From Candidatus Aquidulcis sp. (GTDB lineage: Bacteria > Chloroflexota > Anaerolineae > Anaerolineales > UBA4823), in NCBI GenBank assembly GCA_020723385.1, contig DYIZ01000002.1, forward strand, positions 36,164 through 100,163: a DNA stretch of 64,000 nt, in the 5' to 3' direction. The notes beneath the pieces were generated by a model. The model did no database searches and had not been told where the DNA came from. It saw nothing but the letters and a program-made list of their open reading frames with translations. A program made the position numbers and the translations under genes. Positions within the stretch are counted from its first letter, which is position 1. The number at the start of each line of letters is the position of its first letter. Positions 51,474 through 59,912 of this stretch are shown piece by piece.

Positions 51474-52421
51474 TCAGGACTCCTCATTCATTGGGTTATC
51501 GAGTTGCTTGCTGAAACACAAGGTGCGCGCCGCCATGCGGAACCCGACCGACTCGGCAGTGTGTTGCATGGCAAGGTTGTCGCTGCTGGTGCCCATGAGG
51601 GCGGTATCAATCCCGCGGTCTTTCAGCCGTTGCATACCGGCCAGCATGAGCGCCCTGGCCAGGCCGAGCTGCCGGTAAGCCGGGTGCGTGCCGATGGGGT
51701 CGGTCCAGCCTTCTTTTTGGCCGCCGGCGCGGGGCGAGTCGTCTGGAAAAATCTGGCAGACACAAAAAGCCGCCAGCTCACCATTGGGGGCGACGGCGAC
51801 TAAATCCAGTTCCGGGATGTAATCCGGGGCGCTCATGATGACCCGGCGGTAGGCGACGGTCATATTTCCGGTGCCGAAGGCGGCGCGGTGGAGGTCCACG
51901 TAAGCCTCGATCTCCGCCTCGCCGCCCATCGGGCGAATGGTAAAGCCGGCGGGCAGCGCCGGAGCGGGGATGGGCTGGTCGAGCGGGCGAGACATCAGGA
52001 TCGAGTCGCCCGACAGGCGCTCGAAACCGTGCCGGGCGAGAAGCGCCAGCCGGGGAAAATCATCTTCCAGACAATAGGCATCCACCAGGGTCAGCGTTCC
52101 GCCCTGGGCATGGCCGCGATTCCGGACGACTGATTCAACCCAGGCCATCATTTCCACTTCGACCGAGGGGGTGAACACTTTTTGGTCAAATACATCCACC
52201 AGATTCCGATACTGATTCACGTAAACGAAACCCACCAGCTTGCCGGTTGAATCATTCCACAGCCGTGCAGTGGTTTGGACTTCGGCTACAGCCAACTCTT
52301 CGAACAGGTCAGCCGCGATGGGGTAGACCCGCTGCCCATTGACGCGCAGCATTTGTGTCAAGGCAATCATGGCTTGTAAATCGGCGGTGCCGGTATAAAT
52401 TCGCGAAGTAAGTGTACTCAT
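51474..52421 (-). CDS. tandem-GNAT acetyltransferase
   Basis: 315 residues. First domain VYVNQYRNLVDVFDQ; second domain PELDLVAVAPNGELAAFC with GTHPAYRQLGLARALMLAG and DNLAMQHTAESVGFRM. Same paralogue group as 16760, 33043 and 47106. One base separates its stop from the next start. Confidence 0.85.
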   Translation of the reverse strand: MSTLTSRIYTGTADLQAMIALTQMLRVNGQRVYPIAADLFEELAVAEVQTTARLWNDSTGKLVGFVYVNQYRNLVDVFDQKVFTPSVEVEMMAWVESVVRNRGHAQGGTLTLVDAYCLEDDFPRLALLARHGFERLSGDSILMSRPLDQPIPAPALPAGFTIRPMGGEAEIEAYVDLHRAAFGTGNMTVAYRRVIMSAPDYIPELDLVAVAPNGELAAFCVCQIFPDDSPRAGGQKEGWTDPIGTHPAYRQLGLARALMLAGMQRLKDRGIDTALMGTSSDNLAMQHTAESVGFRMAARTLCFSKQLDNPMNEES

Positions 52422-52450
52422 TTCTTTGCCTCAATGAAAAAGTAGTGAGA

Positions 52451-52657
52451 TTATGATTCCGCCGACCCGAAGAAACTCCGGTTGATCCAGGTGCGCAGTC
52501 GCGCCAGGAGGTTGGAAGCAGCACTCGACTCACCTGGCTGGCCGTGCGCCAGCGGGGCAGAGTAATCAGCCTTCGAGCCTTGTTCCGACGATTTGCGCCG
52601 GTTTCCAGGCTTCTCAGGCTTGGGTGTATTATTTTCGTGAAACTCGATCGTAATCAT
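52451..52657 (-). CDS. small protein of the GNAT operon
   Basis: 68 residues, not recognised. GAGG lies six bases before the ATG. The N-terminal two thirds are Pro/Lys/Ser-rich and probably disordered; the end (LLARLRTWINRSFFGS) could form an amphipathic basic helix. It fills an otherwise empty gap between two GNAT genes in the same direction. It may be a real small protein, a degraded gene or chance. Confidence 0.45.
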   Translation of the reverse strand: MITIEFHENNTPKPEKPGNRRKSSEQGSKADYSAPLAHGQPGESSAASNLLARLRTWINRSFFGSAES

Positions 52658-52702
52658 AGTGTGCCTCGATGTATTTCTGTGAAGCAGCCTGCCAGAGGAG
52701 AA

Positions 52703-53272
52703 TCATGTAGCTTCCATAAGGCTGAGTTGTTCCCATTCTTCTCGCAGGATGCCCATATAAATTACGTCCCAACGCTCGCCTTCTTTCAAAATAGCCTGGC
52801 GTACGCGGCCCTCGATTTTGAAGCCGCACTTTTCGTAAGAACGAACCGCGCGGGGATTGTAGCCAAACACGTTGAGTGAAACGCGGCGCAGGTTCATCTC
52901 CCGGAAGGTATAGCCCAGAAAGAGCTGTAGCGCTTCCGTGCCGTAACCTTTGCCCCAAAAATCCTCTTCGCCGATGCCAATGGCGAAGAATGTGTCGCCG
53001 TGCTGCCAGCTTAGACCCCAGGCCCCGATGAAACCGATCAGCTTGTCGTCGGCAATGGAGCGGATGGAGAAAAATGGTGTGGTGGAGTCTTTATCCAGTC
53101 CTTTTTCGAACCACTCTTTGTTTTTCTTCTCCGACCACAGGCGGGATGGATCGCTGTCGAGTAGCCGTGAGAAAGTCGAGTTGCGTCCCCAGCGGGCGAA
53201 AGCTTCGGCCAGGATATTGGGATCTTCAGCGGTCAGGCGGACGAGCCGCCCTTCAAATAAGTTCGTATTCAT
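52703..53272 (-). CDS. RimJ/RimL-type GNAT acetyltransferase
   Basis: 189 residues from ATG 53272 with GGAG nine bases upstream. Acetyl-CoA loop IGEEDFWGKGYGTEALQLFL, then NPRAVRSYEKCGFKIEG and a final ERWDVIYMGILREEWE. A paralogue of the gene directly upstream (53290), so a tandem duplication. The WGKGYG form is typical of the RimJ/SpeG-type subgroup. Confidence 0.88.
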   Translation of the reverse strand: MNTNLFEGRLVRLTAEDPNILAEAFARWGRNSTFSRLLDSDPSRLWSEKKNKEWFEKGLDKDSTTPFFSIRSIADDKLIGFIGAWGLSWQHGDTFFAIGIGEEDFWGKGYGTEALQLFLGYTFREMNLRRVSLNVFGYNPRAVRSYEKCGFKIEGRVRQAILKEGERWDVIYMGILREEWEQLSLMEAT

Positions 53273-53289
53273 AAACAAAATCTCCATCT

Positions 53290-53892
53290 TCAACCTGCGA
53301 CCTGCCACTTGCTACCTGCAAGCCATTCGTCCCGTAGCAGCCCCATCATAATCTCATCCCAGATTTGCCCATCCAAGCGGAGGGCCTGGCGGCGGCGCAC
53401 TTCTTCGACAAAGCCGAATTTTTGAAAGAAGGTCAGCGCGGGGGCGTTGTACCCTGGAACAATGGCGCTGACATGGTGCAGATTCAACTCGGAGAAGGCA
53501 AAGCGCAATAGCAGAGCGAGCGTTTCCGAGCCATAGCCCTTGCGCCGGTCGGCAGGGTTGGCGATGGCAAGACGCAGGCTGGCATTGCCATTCGACCACT
53601 CGACCCAAGCCAGGCGGGCGAAACCGAGCAGGCGGTCATTTTGTTCGGCTTCGTCAGAACGCAGGCGCACGGTAAAGTGGAAAAAGTTTTTATCTTCTTC
53701 CATAGACTTTTCGAGCGCCTCGTATTTTTTCTTGATGCGCTCTTTTGACGCGGGCCAGGATGGCCAGGCGGCGATCAGGCGCATAAAGCCGCTGTCGTGC
53801 GTCCACGCCGATTCAACGGCGGGATCTTTCTCGTGATCAATCGGCCCCAGGCAGATGAGCTGGCCTTCGTACAGTGATGTTTGAATATTCAT
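53290..53892 (-). CDS. RimJ/RimL-type GNAT acetyltransferase, first gene after the attenuator
   Basis: 200 residues from ATG 53892, with AGGAAA about six bases upstream. Loop IANPADRRKGYGSETLALLL, then NAPALTFFQKFGFVEE and the end WDEIMMGLLRDEWL. Its start is about 30 bases after the T-run of the second leader terminator, so its expression likely depends on read-through there. Confidence 0.88.
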   Translation of the reverse strand: MNIQTSLYEGQLICLGPIDHEKDPAVESAWTHDSGFMRLIAAWPSWPASKERIKKKYEALEKSMEEDKNFFHFTVRLRSDEAEQNDRLLGFARLAWVEWSNGNASLRLAIANPADRRKGYGSETLALLLRFAFSELNLHHVSAIVPGYNAPALTFFQKFGFVEEVRRRQALRLDGQIWDEIMMGLLRDEWLAGSKWQVAG

Positions 53893-53920
53893 CGCAATTT
53901 CCTTTTGATAAAAAATGGAC

Positions 53921-53962
53921 AACTAAAAACAAAACGGCCACGGGACTACCTACCCGTGGCCG
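53921..53962 (-). terminator. second leader terminator (T2)
   Basis: Minus-strand stem cggccacggg / cccgtggccg (53935-53944 with 53953-53962), 8-base loop, followed by TTTTGTTTTTAG. Ten perfect GC-rich pairs. Confidence 0.88.
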
Positions 53963-53984
53963 GCGAAACGAACAGTTTATCGCT

Positions 53985-54024
53985 GGGAAACAAAACGGCC
54001 ACGGGGCGGAGCGTCCCGTGGCCG
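53985..54024 (-). terminator. first leader terminator (T1)
   Basis: Same ten-base stem as T2 (53996-54005 with 54015-54024), 9-base loop, followed by TTTTGTTT. The identical arms allow T1 and T2 strands to swap partners. Confidence 0.85.
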
Positions 54025-54050
54025 AAAAGGTTATGCGTATAACCGAACGG

Positions 54051-54143
54051 TCAACAGGCGCACTCCGACAAGGCAAATACGACACCGCCGCTTTCGAGAG
54101 CGGCGCGCAAGCCGGGGATGATACTGAAGATTGTCATTGTCAT
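54051..54143 (-). CDS. 30-residue leader peptide
   Basis: Begins MTMTIFSIIPGLRAALESGG and ends SECAC. AAAGGA lies ten bases before the ATG and a good promoter precedes it. The DNA inside can fold as gccgct-ctcga-agcggc. There is no run of one amino acid as in trp or his leaders, though two of the last three codons are Cys (TGC, TGT). More probably a sensor of ribosome stalling than a functional protein. Confidence 0.6.
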   Translation of the reverse strand: MTMTIFSIIPGLRAALESGGVVFALSECAC

Positions 54144-54188
54144 CGGAGCGCGGTCCTTTCTTAGAATTGGATTAACACCGGGCGGGAG

Positions 54189-54216
54189 TTTATCACGCGT
54201 GTTCGAGATATGTCAA
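54189..54216 (-). promoter_or_regulatory. promoter of the leader and GNAT/ABC-F run
   Basis: TTGACA (54216-54211), 16 bases, GATAAA (54194-54189), or TGATAA with 15 bases. The -35 is perfect. About 46 bases before the leader ATG. Confidence 0.65.
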
Positions 54217-54232
54217 GGCTCAATATTTTTCA

Positions 54233-56227
54233 TCACTTGATCTCGAACTGGTAAGTCGCAGTCTGCCGCGTAAAGCGGGTGGCGCCACTTACCACCAGAA
54301 CGACCTCATCCACACCGCTGCCAATGGTCAGCGGGATGTTGGCTACATTATCCGGCGAGAGGGTGATGAATTCGACGGTGGTGGCGCTGCCGATTTTGAT
54401 GAGCGCCAGCCGGAAGGTTTGCGGCAGAACATTCTGAATGCGGACAAATCCCGCATTTTCCCAGCCATCCGCTCCGGTCTCGAAGTCGGTCGTGTAACCC
54501 ACCTCCGGGATAGAGACATCATCAAGCAGCAGCCCCTCCCCGTTGACCGCCGCATCGGTCACATATTCGAAGCGCAGCCAGACCTGCTTCCCAGCGTAAG
54601 CCGACAAATCCACTTTTTCGTTGATCCAGCGCGCCGCGCCGCCGCCGCCGGACATACCGTTATAACCGCAGCCATAGCTGTTGCCCGAAATGTCTTCAGT
54701 CGTGCAGGAGGGCGTGTCGAGAAGCTGCCAGTTTTCGCCATCGGTCGAGGCCTCCAGATAGAGGTAATCGTAATCTTCCTCGAGGTCATACCACGTCCAG
54801 TACGAGAAGGTCAACGGCCCGCTCTGGCCGGTGAAATCGAACTGGCGAGTGAGGGTCATATCGGATTCATCGCCTTTATTCGACCAAAATGCATAACTGC
54901 CGCTGTGCGCGTCTTCAGGCAGCACGCCCACCTGAGTGGAACCCTCGAAGTGCAGCGTGTAGCTGCCGTCGCAGGTGATGCGGATATAATCCACACCGTA
55001 TTGGGTCACACTGCGACGGGAGACCGGCGTTGGGCAAGTGCGGGCGGTCTCGGTTTCAGAAGTCTGGGGGGCGTTGGTGTAGTTGTGATATGTGTATCGC
55101 CCATCGGCCACATCCTCATCATGCAGATAATTAGCGATCACCCAATCCTGGAAAACATCGTCAGCGGTGATGGTCAAACCCGTCAATGGATCGGTAGCCT
55201 TGATCTGGGCCAGCACATTGTCCACGCTGTCCATGCCATTTTCAGGGTCAGCCACCAGTGCTTTGGTCGCATCCTCGCCAAATCGGTCGAGGAAATACGT
55301 GGTGAACAGGAAACCTGCGCCATAGTGCGGCAGCGTCTCGTTGGAATCAGCCGGCCAATCGTTGAGCTGAATATCGGGATCGCTGGTATACGAATAATCG
55401 TGCCCGCCGACGTCATAGCCGTTGATGAAAGCCGCCAGTTCCGCAAAACCTTCGTTCAGCCAGGATGTCTCGTTGCGATCGCGGTACCAGTGGATCATGT
55501 GCTGGAACTCGTGAGCCAACACGGCATATGTGAATTCCTCGTCGAATCGGACGTTGTCGGCGCTGAATAGGAACATCTCGTGCTGGTTGGAGTATTCGTG
55601 AACCATGGCAGGCACTTCATCGGCGGAGGAGAAATATCCGGCGATAGAGAATCCCATCCCTTTGGCGTACAACACGTAGAGGTGTTCGTCGCCGTCAATG
55701 CCCGGCGTCCACTCGCTGCCGAAGAACTCCCGGTTGGTGGGGTAGATTTTGTTCTCGAAAGTATCCGCCAGCTTTTGGAGATCGCCCGCGTCGAAGCTGA
55801 CGCCATCCTCGACCCAAAAATAGGCATGGTCGGTCACATATTCCAGCGTGGCATCCACCCGGAAATTTTGATTATTGTCAATATTCGTCGCCCAAAAAGT
55901 TTGCTGGTCCCCCACCTGGAACGGCTCCTCCGGGGGCGGCAGAGTCTCCGGGATGTCGGTCAACCCGGTGAGACGCATCGCCAGCTCTCGCAGGTCGTTC
56001 ACCGGGACGATGGTGCTTTCCAGCGCCTCCAGGGTATCGGTAGGAACTGGGTCTAACTGGCGCACCAGCGGCGGCGCGGTCGGGGTCGCCAGCGTGAAAT
56101 ATCCGGGCGAGTCAATGGCAAATATGCTGACGCCGCCAATCAACACGGCAATCACCAGGCAGAAACAGCAAATAATCGCCAGCACGGCGACAACGATCCC
56201 ACACGGGATAATCCAGGCACGATCCAT
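54233..56227 (-). CDS. membrane-anchored zinc metalloprotease (M6-like)
   Basis: 664 residues. One membrane segment at about 8-37 with a Cys-rich centre, then an extracytoplasmic domain. The zinc site HEFQH (239-243) is followed by WLNEGFAE, where Glu259 is a likely third ligand. The C-terminal part has an immune-inhibitor-A-like beta-sandwich region (TLTRQFDFTGQSGPLTFSY, WLRFEYVTDAAVNGEG). It lies three bases after the O-antigen ligase-like gene and may share its transcript. A role in surface-protein processing is inferred. Confidence 0.86.
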   Translation of the reverse strand: MDRAWIIPCGIVVAVLAIICCFCLVIAVLIGGVSIFAIDSPGYFTLATPTAPPLVRQLDPVPTDTLEALESTIVPVNDLRELAMRLTGLTDIPETLPPPEEPFQVGDQQTFWATNIDNNQNFRVDATLEYVTDHAYFWVEDGVSFDAGDLQKLADTFENKIYPTNREFFGSEWTPGIDGDEHLYVLYAKGMGFSIAGYFSSADEVPAMVHEYSNQHEMFLFSADNVRFDEEFTYAVLAHEFQHMIHWYRDRNETSWLNEGFAELAAFINGYDVGGHDYSYTSDPDIQLNDWPADSNETLPHYGAGFLFTTYFLDRFGEDATKALVADPENGMDSVDNVLAQIKATDPLTGLTITADDVFQDWVIANYLHDEDVADGRYTYHNYTNAPQTSETETARTCPTPVSRRSVTQYGVDYIRITCDGSYTLHFEGSTQVGVLPEDAHSGSYAFWSNKGDESDMTLTRQFDFTGQSGPLTFSYWTWYDLEEDYDYLYLEASTDGENWQLLDTPSCTTEDISGNSYGCGYNGMSGGGGAARWINEKVDLSAYAGKQVWLRFEYVTDAAVNGEGLLLDDVSIPEVGYTTDFETGADGWENAGFVRIQNVLPQTFRLALIKIGSATTVEFITLSPDNVANIPLTIGSGVDEVVLVVSGATRFTRQTATYQFEIK

Positions 56228-56230
56228 GAG

Positions 56231-57751
56231 TCACACTCCATCTTCGGGTTTTGACGCCCGCCGGGCCAGCAGGCCCGCCGCCGAGAGCAGCCCGGCGGCG
56301 AACCACACGTACGGCAGAGCGAACGAGTCGATACTGAAACCCTCCACCAAAAAAGCGATCAGCGCAAACTGCCCCGCCGCGCCGAGCGTGCGCAGCAGCG
56401 GGTCACGTACGCCACGCGCCAACTGCCCCGATTGCCACAAAACGAACAACCAGCTCGCGAACACCGCGAAACCCACGATCCCCGTCTCAGCCAACAGGCG
56501 CACCCACAAGCTCTTGGTGTTCGGCGTGAACCCCTGCCGATTGAACAAATCATCCACTTCAACCAACGCGTGCCCATAAGCCGGCATCTTGTCGGGGAAA
56601 TAGAACCCGGCGTTGCCCAACCCCATCCCCAGCAGCGGATGGTCGCCGAAAATCTCGAACCCGGAGGCCCAATATACCACCCGCTCGGCGAACGCCAATT
56701 GATTGGTCAACTCGAAGAAACCGCCGGCTTGCGACAAATCTTCCTGAAAGATGCGCCCCAGGCGCGGCTCGAACTGCGCCCCGACAAAAGCCAACCCCAC
56801 CGTCGCCCCGGCGTACGCTGCCAGAAAGACGATCAGCAGCATCCCCATCAACACCGGGCGGACGAACCGCTGCGCCGCAGCGTGAAGCTTCCACCGGGCA
56901 AATACCCCGTGCAGGATGCGCCGGATCAGGCTCAAGTTAGCCGAAATGACGACGAAGGCGACCACCAGCAAAAACGAGACCCACCCCACGCGCGAGAATG
57001 ACAGGAACAATTCGAGAACCCCGCCCGCCAGCAGGAGATTCTCGACCGAGAGACGCCACACCTTCCGCGGGTGGGCGGTGTACCCATAGAGCGACGCCGC
57101 CAGCCACAGGGGAAGGTAAACCAGGTTGAGCTGGTGCGCCAGCCAGGAAGGCTCGTAGGCTACCCCGGTCACCCGGGCGAAGAACAGCGGGGCGTGGCGC
57201 GCCACGAACACATTTTGAATCTCCACCAAAATATTCGGATATTGGCTCACGTAGAAAACGGCGTAAATCGCCTGCACCAGCGACCACAAAATGACCACCA
57301 GCCCGCTCCAGTTGACCAGCCGCAGCGTCAGGCGCAGCGTCTTCGTACTGCTTGCAGCGAAAGCCGCCGTCGCCAGGTAAACCACCACGCCCATCGCCAG
57401 CGTGATGAAAGCCTCGCGCGCCTCGGTGAGGATCGTCTTACCCCGGAAAGGCGGAATCTCGGCGAAAAACGCCTCCGCCCAGGCTACCACCGCCACCCCA
57501 ACGAAGGCCAGCAGCGGCGTCGCCTCGACCGGGATCAGCTCCCGTTGGAAAACATACGGCACGCCCCACAACGCGACCAGCAAAATCAGCAGTACCACCG
57601 AGGGCGGCGCGACCGATGATGACCCGCTCAAATCCACCAGCAGCGGCAGACTGGTGATGGGCAGCATAACCACTGCGCCAACCCACAGCGCCCGGCAGAT
57701 CGTTTGATAAACCGGGGAATGCCACCCACTCGACAAGATTGCAGCCATCAT
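56231..57751 (-). CDS. O-antigen ligase/polymerase-like membrane protein
   Basis: 506 residues from ATG 57751, which shares ATGA with the Wzz-like stop; longer readings are out of place. About 11 membrane helices and a large outside loop. The Wzy_C-type signature is seen around LFLSFSRVGWVSFLLV and in FGDHPLLGMGLGNAGFYFP. Such proteins polymerise or ligate surface polysaccharide at the outer face of the membrane. Confidence 0.87.
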   Translation of the reverse strand: MMAAILSSGWHSPVYQTICRALWVGAVVMLPITSLPLLVDLSGSSSVAPPSVVLLILLVALWGVPYVFQRELIPVEATPLLAFVGVAVVAWAEAFFAEIPPFRGKTILTEAREAFITLAMGVVVYLATAAFAASSTKTLRLTLRLVNWSGLVVILWSLVQAIYAVFYVSQYPNILVEIQNVFVARHAPLFFARVTGVAYEPSWLAHQLNLVYLPLWLAASLYGYTAHPRKVWRLSVENLLLAGGVLELFLSFSRVGWVSFLLVVAFVVISANLSLIRRILHGVFARWKLHAAAQRFVRPVLMGMLLIVFLAAYAGATVGLAFVGAQFEPRLGRIFQEDLSQAGGFFELTNQLAFAERVVYWASGFEIFGDHPLLGMGLGNAGFYFPDKMPAYGHALVEVDDLFNRQGFTPNTKSLWVRLLAETGIVGFAVFASWLFVLWQSGQLARGVRDPLLRTLGAAGQFALIAFLVEGFSIDSFALPYVWFAAGLLSAAGLLARRASKPEDGV

Positions 57752-58554
57752 CCTGCCTTCGGCTGGCGCGCCGTCGCCAGCGCCGCGCCGATGACGAAAC
57801 CGATCAGCGCCCCCGCCAACACAAGCCAATTGGCTCGAAACGCCACTGGCGACTCCGGCGCAACAGCCCGCCGCGACCAATCGAATACCAGCGCCGGGGC
57901 GATGCCCTTGCCCGCCAGCGTCTCCGCGTCCAACTCGGCCTGAGCCGTTTCGAGTTCTTTTTGCACGTCAGTCAGCGATAACCCGGCGCAGATGCTGCCT
58001 GCCTCGGGCTGCGGGTTTTGCAGGCAGCCGTTCAGCCCGTTGAGATACTGGCGCAGCGTCCAGGCGCGTTGGGCGTGGCCTTGCGCTTCAACCAGCGCAT
58101 CGTAGGCGCGCTGCGCCCACAGGTTGGCGATCGCCGCTGCGGTCTGCGGGTCGCGGTTGCGCACGCGCAGCTCGGTGATAGCCTGTTTGCGCTCGATGAA
58201 CACATACTTCCCGTAAGTCAGCGCCTCGGGCGGGATGCCCAAAGCCCGCACATCTGCCGACACCTGCTCGGTGACCGCCGTCGAGACCATCAGCGATTTG
58301 GCAGCCAGGATGATATGATCTTCCTCATAGCGATCCTGATCCCACCGGCTGACCGCATCCGGGCGGGTGAAATCAATGCTCACCGTAAACTCGGCGATGG
58401 CTTCGTAAACTGGCGGCTGCAACTTATGGAACAGCCACCCCAGCCCGCCGCCAGCGATCATCAACAGCGCCACCAGCCACCAGCGGCGCATCGCAAAATC
58501 GAATGTTTCGAGAGGAGATAATTCTTTCACTACGTTCCTTGTAGTATTGCTCAT
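57748..58554 (-). CDS. Wzz-like chain-length/polysaccharide co-polymerase
   Basis: 268 residues from ATG 58554. Two membrane helices frame it: WWLVALLMIAGGGLGWLF near the N-terminus and NWLVLAGALIGFVIGAALA near the C-terminus, with a helical outside region between them. The first strand (YEAIAEFTVSIDF) is typical of Wzz. No tyrosine-kinase domain is attached. Coupled to the ligase-like gene. Confidence 0.85.
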   Translation of the reverse strand: MSNTTRNVVKELSPLETFDFAMRRWWLVALLMIAGGGLGWLFHKLQPPVYEAIAEFTVSIDFTRPDAVSRWDQDRYEEDHIILAAKSLMVSTAVTEQVSADVRALGIPPEALTYGKYVFIERKQAITELRVRNRDPQTAAAIANLWAQRAYDALVEAQGHAQRAWTLRQYLNGLNGCLQNPQPEAGSICAGLSLTDVQKELETAQAELDAETLAGKGIAPALVFDWSRRAVAPESPVAFRANWLVLAGALIGFVIGAALATARQPKAG

Positions 58555-58576
58555 CCGGCTTGAACATGGAAGAGAT

Positions 58577-58627
58577 CGGATTTTGGGATGTGTGGGCAGC
58601 GTAGCCGCCCACACATCCCAAAATCCG
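58577..58627. repeat. perfect 21-base inverted repeat
   Basis: cggattttgggatgtgtgggc (58577-58597) and its exact complement (58607-58627), 9-base loop, no T-run. Between the Wzz-like and glycosyltransferase genes. Confidence 0.85.
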
Positions 58628-58656
58628 AGTACTCATCTAATGGGTGGCTGTCGAAA

Positions 58657-59805
58657 TCATCGGCTCTCTGAATTTCGAGAGCTTTCGTTCAAAACTCGCC
58701 GGTAAACATCCAGCGTCGCAGCATTTACCCGATCGGTGGTGAACTGATCCAGCACCCGCCGCCGCCCGGCTGCGCCCATTCTACCACGCAGCGACGGGTC
58801 AACCGCCAATTTTTCGAGGGCCGCGGCCAGCCCCGCCGGATCGTTCTGCGGGACGATCAGGCCGTTGACGCCATCCTCGACCACGTGCCGGCAGCCGGGA
58901 ACATCGCTGGCGACCAGCGGACGCCCGCAGGCCGCCGCTTCGAGCAGCACGGTGGGCACACCCTCGCCGTACATCGTTGGCAGGGTGACGATGTGGCTGC
59001 TGGCGTAAACCGCGGGCATGTCGCCGCGCCAGCCCCACCATTCCACCACTCCCTCGTCGGCCCAGCCCCGGAGAGTAGAATCATCCACCGTCGCCGGGTT
59101 GCCGGGATCCGGCTCGCCCGCCAGCGCCACCCGCGCCGCCACACGTCCCCGCAGCAACCGCGCCGCTTCAACGAGAACGCCCACCCCTTTATCCCACAGC
59201 ATCCGTGACGCAAACAAGATGACGGGAATCCCATCCGGCTCAGGTGTGGGCGAGAAAATCTGCGGGTCCACGCCCACCCCTTCGATCAGCCATACCCGGC
59301 TGGCAGAGACCAGCTTCTCATCCACAAAATACTGCTGATCGGTCGTATTTTCGAAGATAACGGCGCTTTGGCGGGATTTCAGCACCATCCGGTAGAAGGA
59401 TTTGACTAACGGCCGGAGCAAACGGGCCTTAGGGTCGCTGCCCAGGAAAACGTAGCCCCGCCCAGGAATCGAATTGACGATAGCGGACACGCCCGCCCAG
59501 CGCGCTGCCAGCGTGCCGTAAAGCACCGGTTTGATGGTGTGGTGATGCACGAGAGCGGGACGCTCCTCCCGGTAGATGCGCGCCAACCGGAAGGCGGCCG
59601 CCAGCTCCTGCCAGGGCGCTAGTGTCTGCCGCCCGACGCGCCACTCGACCCAGCGGAAACCGGCTTGTTCGAGCAGCGGCGCAAAACGGCCCGGCGGCGA
59701 GACCAGCACTACCTCGTAGCCCTGCTCGCGCAAATGCCGCGCCAGCGACAGGCGGAAATTGTACAGATACCATTCGGTATTGGAAACGAGAATGAGCTTA
59801 GTCAC
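58657..59805 (-). CDS. GT4-type glycosyltransferase
   Basis: 382 residues from GTG 59805. GT-B fold: N-terminal SNTEWYLYNFRLSLARHL, then VILFASRMLWDKGVGVLVEA starting the second half and MYGEGVPTVLLEAAACGRP as the nucleotide-sugar E-x7-E motif. It resembles lipid-linked sugar transferases of the exopolysaccharide type. Sugar not predictable. Confidence 0.88.
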   Translation of the reverse strand: MTKLILVSNTEWYLYNFRLSLARHLREQGYEVVLVSPPGRFAPLLEQAGFRWVEWRVGRQTLAPWQELAAAFRLARIYREERPALVHHHTIKPVLYGTLAARWAGVSAIVNSIPGRGYVFLGSDPKARLLRPLVKSFYRMVLKSRQSAVIFENTTDQQYFVDEKLVSASRVWLIEGVGVDPQIFSPTPEPDGIPVILFASRMLWDKGVGVLVEAARLLRGRVAARVALAGEPDPGNPATVDDSTLRGWADEGVVEWWGWRGDMPAVYASSHIVTLPTMYGEGVPTVLLEAAACGRPLVASDVPGCRHVVEDGVNGLIVPQNDPAGLAAALEKLAVDPSLRGRMGAAGRRRVLDQFTTDRVNAATLDVYRRVLNESSRNSESR

Positions 59806-59814
59806 GATCAACAA

Positions 59815-59912
59815 ATGAGCAAATCAACAAATCAGCAAATTGGCAAATCGACAAATCGGCAAACAACAAACGCTGAAACACCGTGTCACCGTGTCACCGT
59901 GTCACTGATCGC
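59815..59912. repeat. direct repeats between glycosyltransferase genes
   Basis: caaatnnncaaatc-type units (59815-59870), then caccgtgt three times in tandem (about 59880-59903), the last copies forming the end of the neighbouring coding sequence. Confidence 0.6.

Larger units (their letters stand above)
53893..54232 (-). promoter_or_regulatory. 340-base leader region, likely transcription attenuator
   Basis: The only long gap without a main gene in the window. Reading on the minus strand: promoter (54216-54189), a ribosome binding site AAAGGA (54159-54154), a 30-codon ORF (54143-54051), a small gttat-acgc-ataac hairpin, terminator T1, a 23-base spacer, terminator T2, then the GNAT gene. This order is that of ribosome-controlled attenuators. 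No anti-terminator complementary to the T1 arm is evident, so the switch mechanism is unknown. Confidence 0.7.

Noticed and set aside
8618..53892. Integron cassette array
   Set aside because: The gene content fits, but genes overlap by 1-20 bases and share start/stop codons, so no attC sites can lie between them; no integrase is visible.
8618..53892. Antibiotic biosynthesis cluster
   Set aside because: No PKS, NRPS, RiPP precursor with maturase, or other core enzyme was found; only tailoring/resistance-like families.
53921..54024. Plain double terminator for the metalloprotease gene
   Set aside because: A separate promoter and a small ORF lie between that gene and the hairpins, so an attenuator is more likely, although the hairpins could also stop upstream read-through.
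58577..58627. Intrinsic terminator after the glycosyltransferase
   Set aside because: The stem is strong but no T-run follows on either strand; more like a palindromic repeat.
59815..59912. CRISPR-like repeats
   Set aside because: Units are 8-16 bases, imperfect and without regular spacers.
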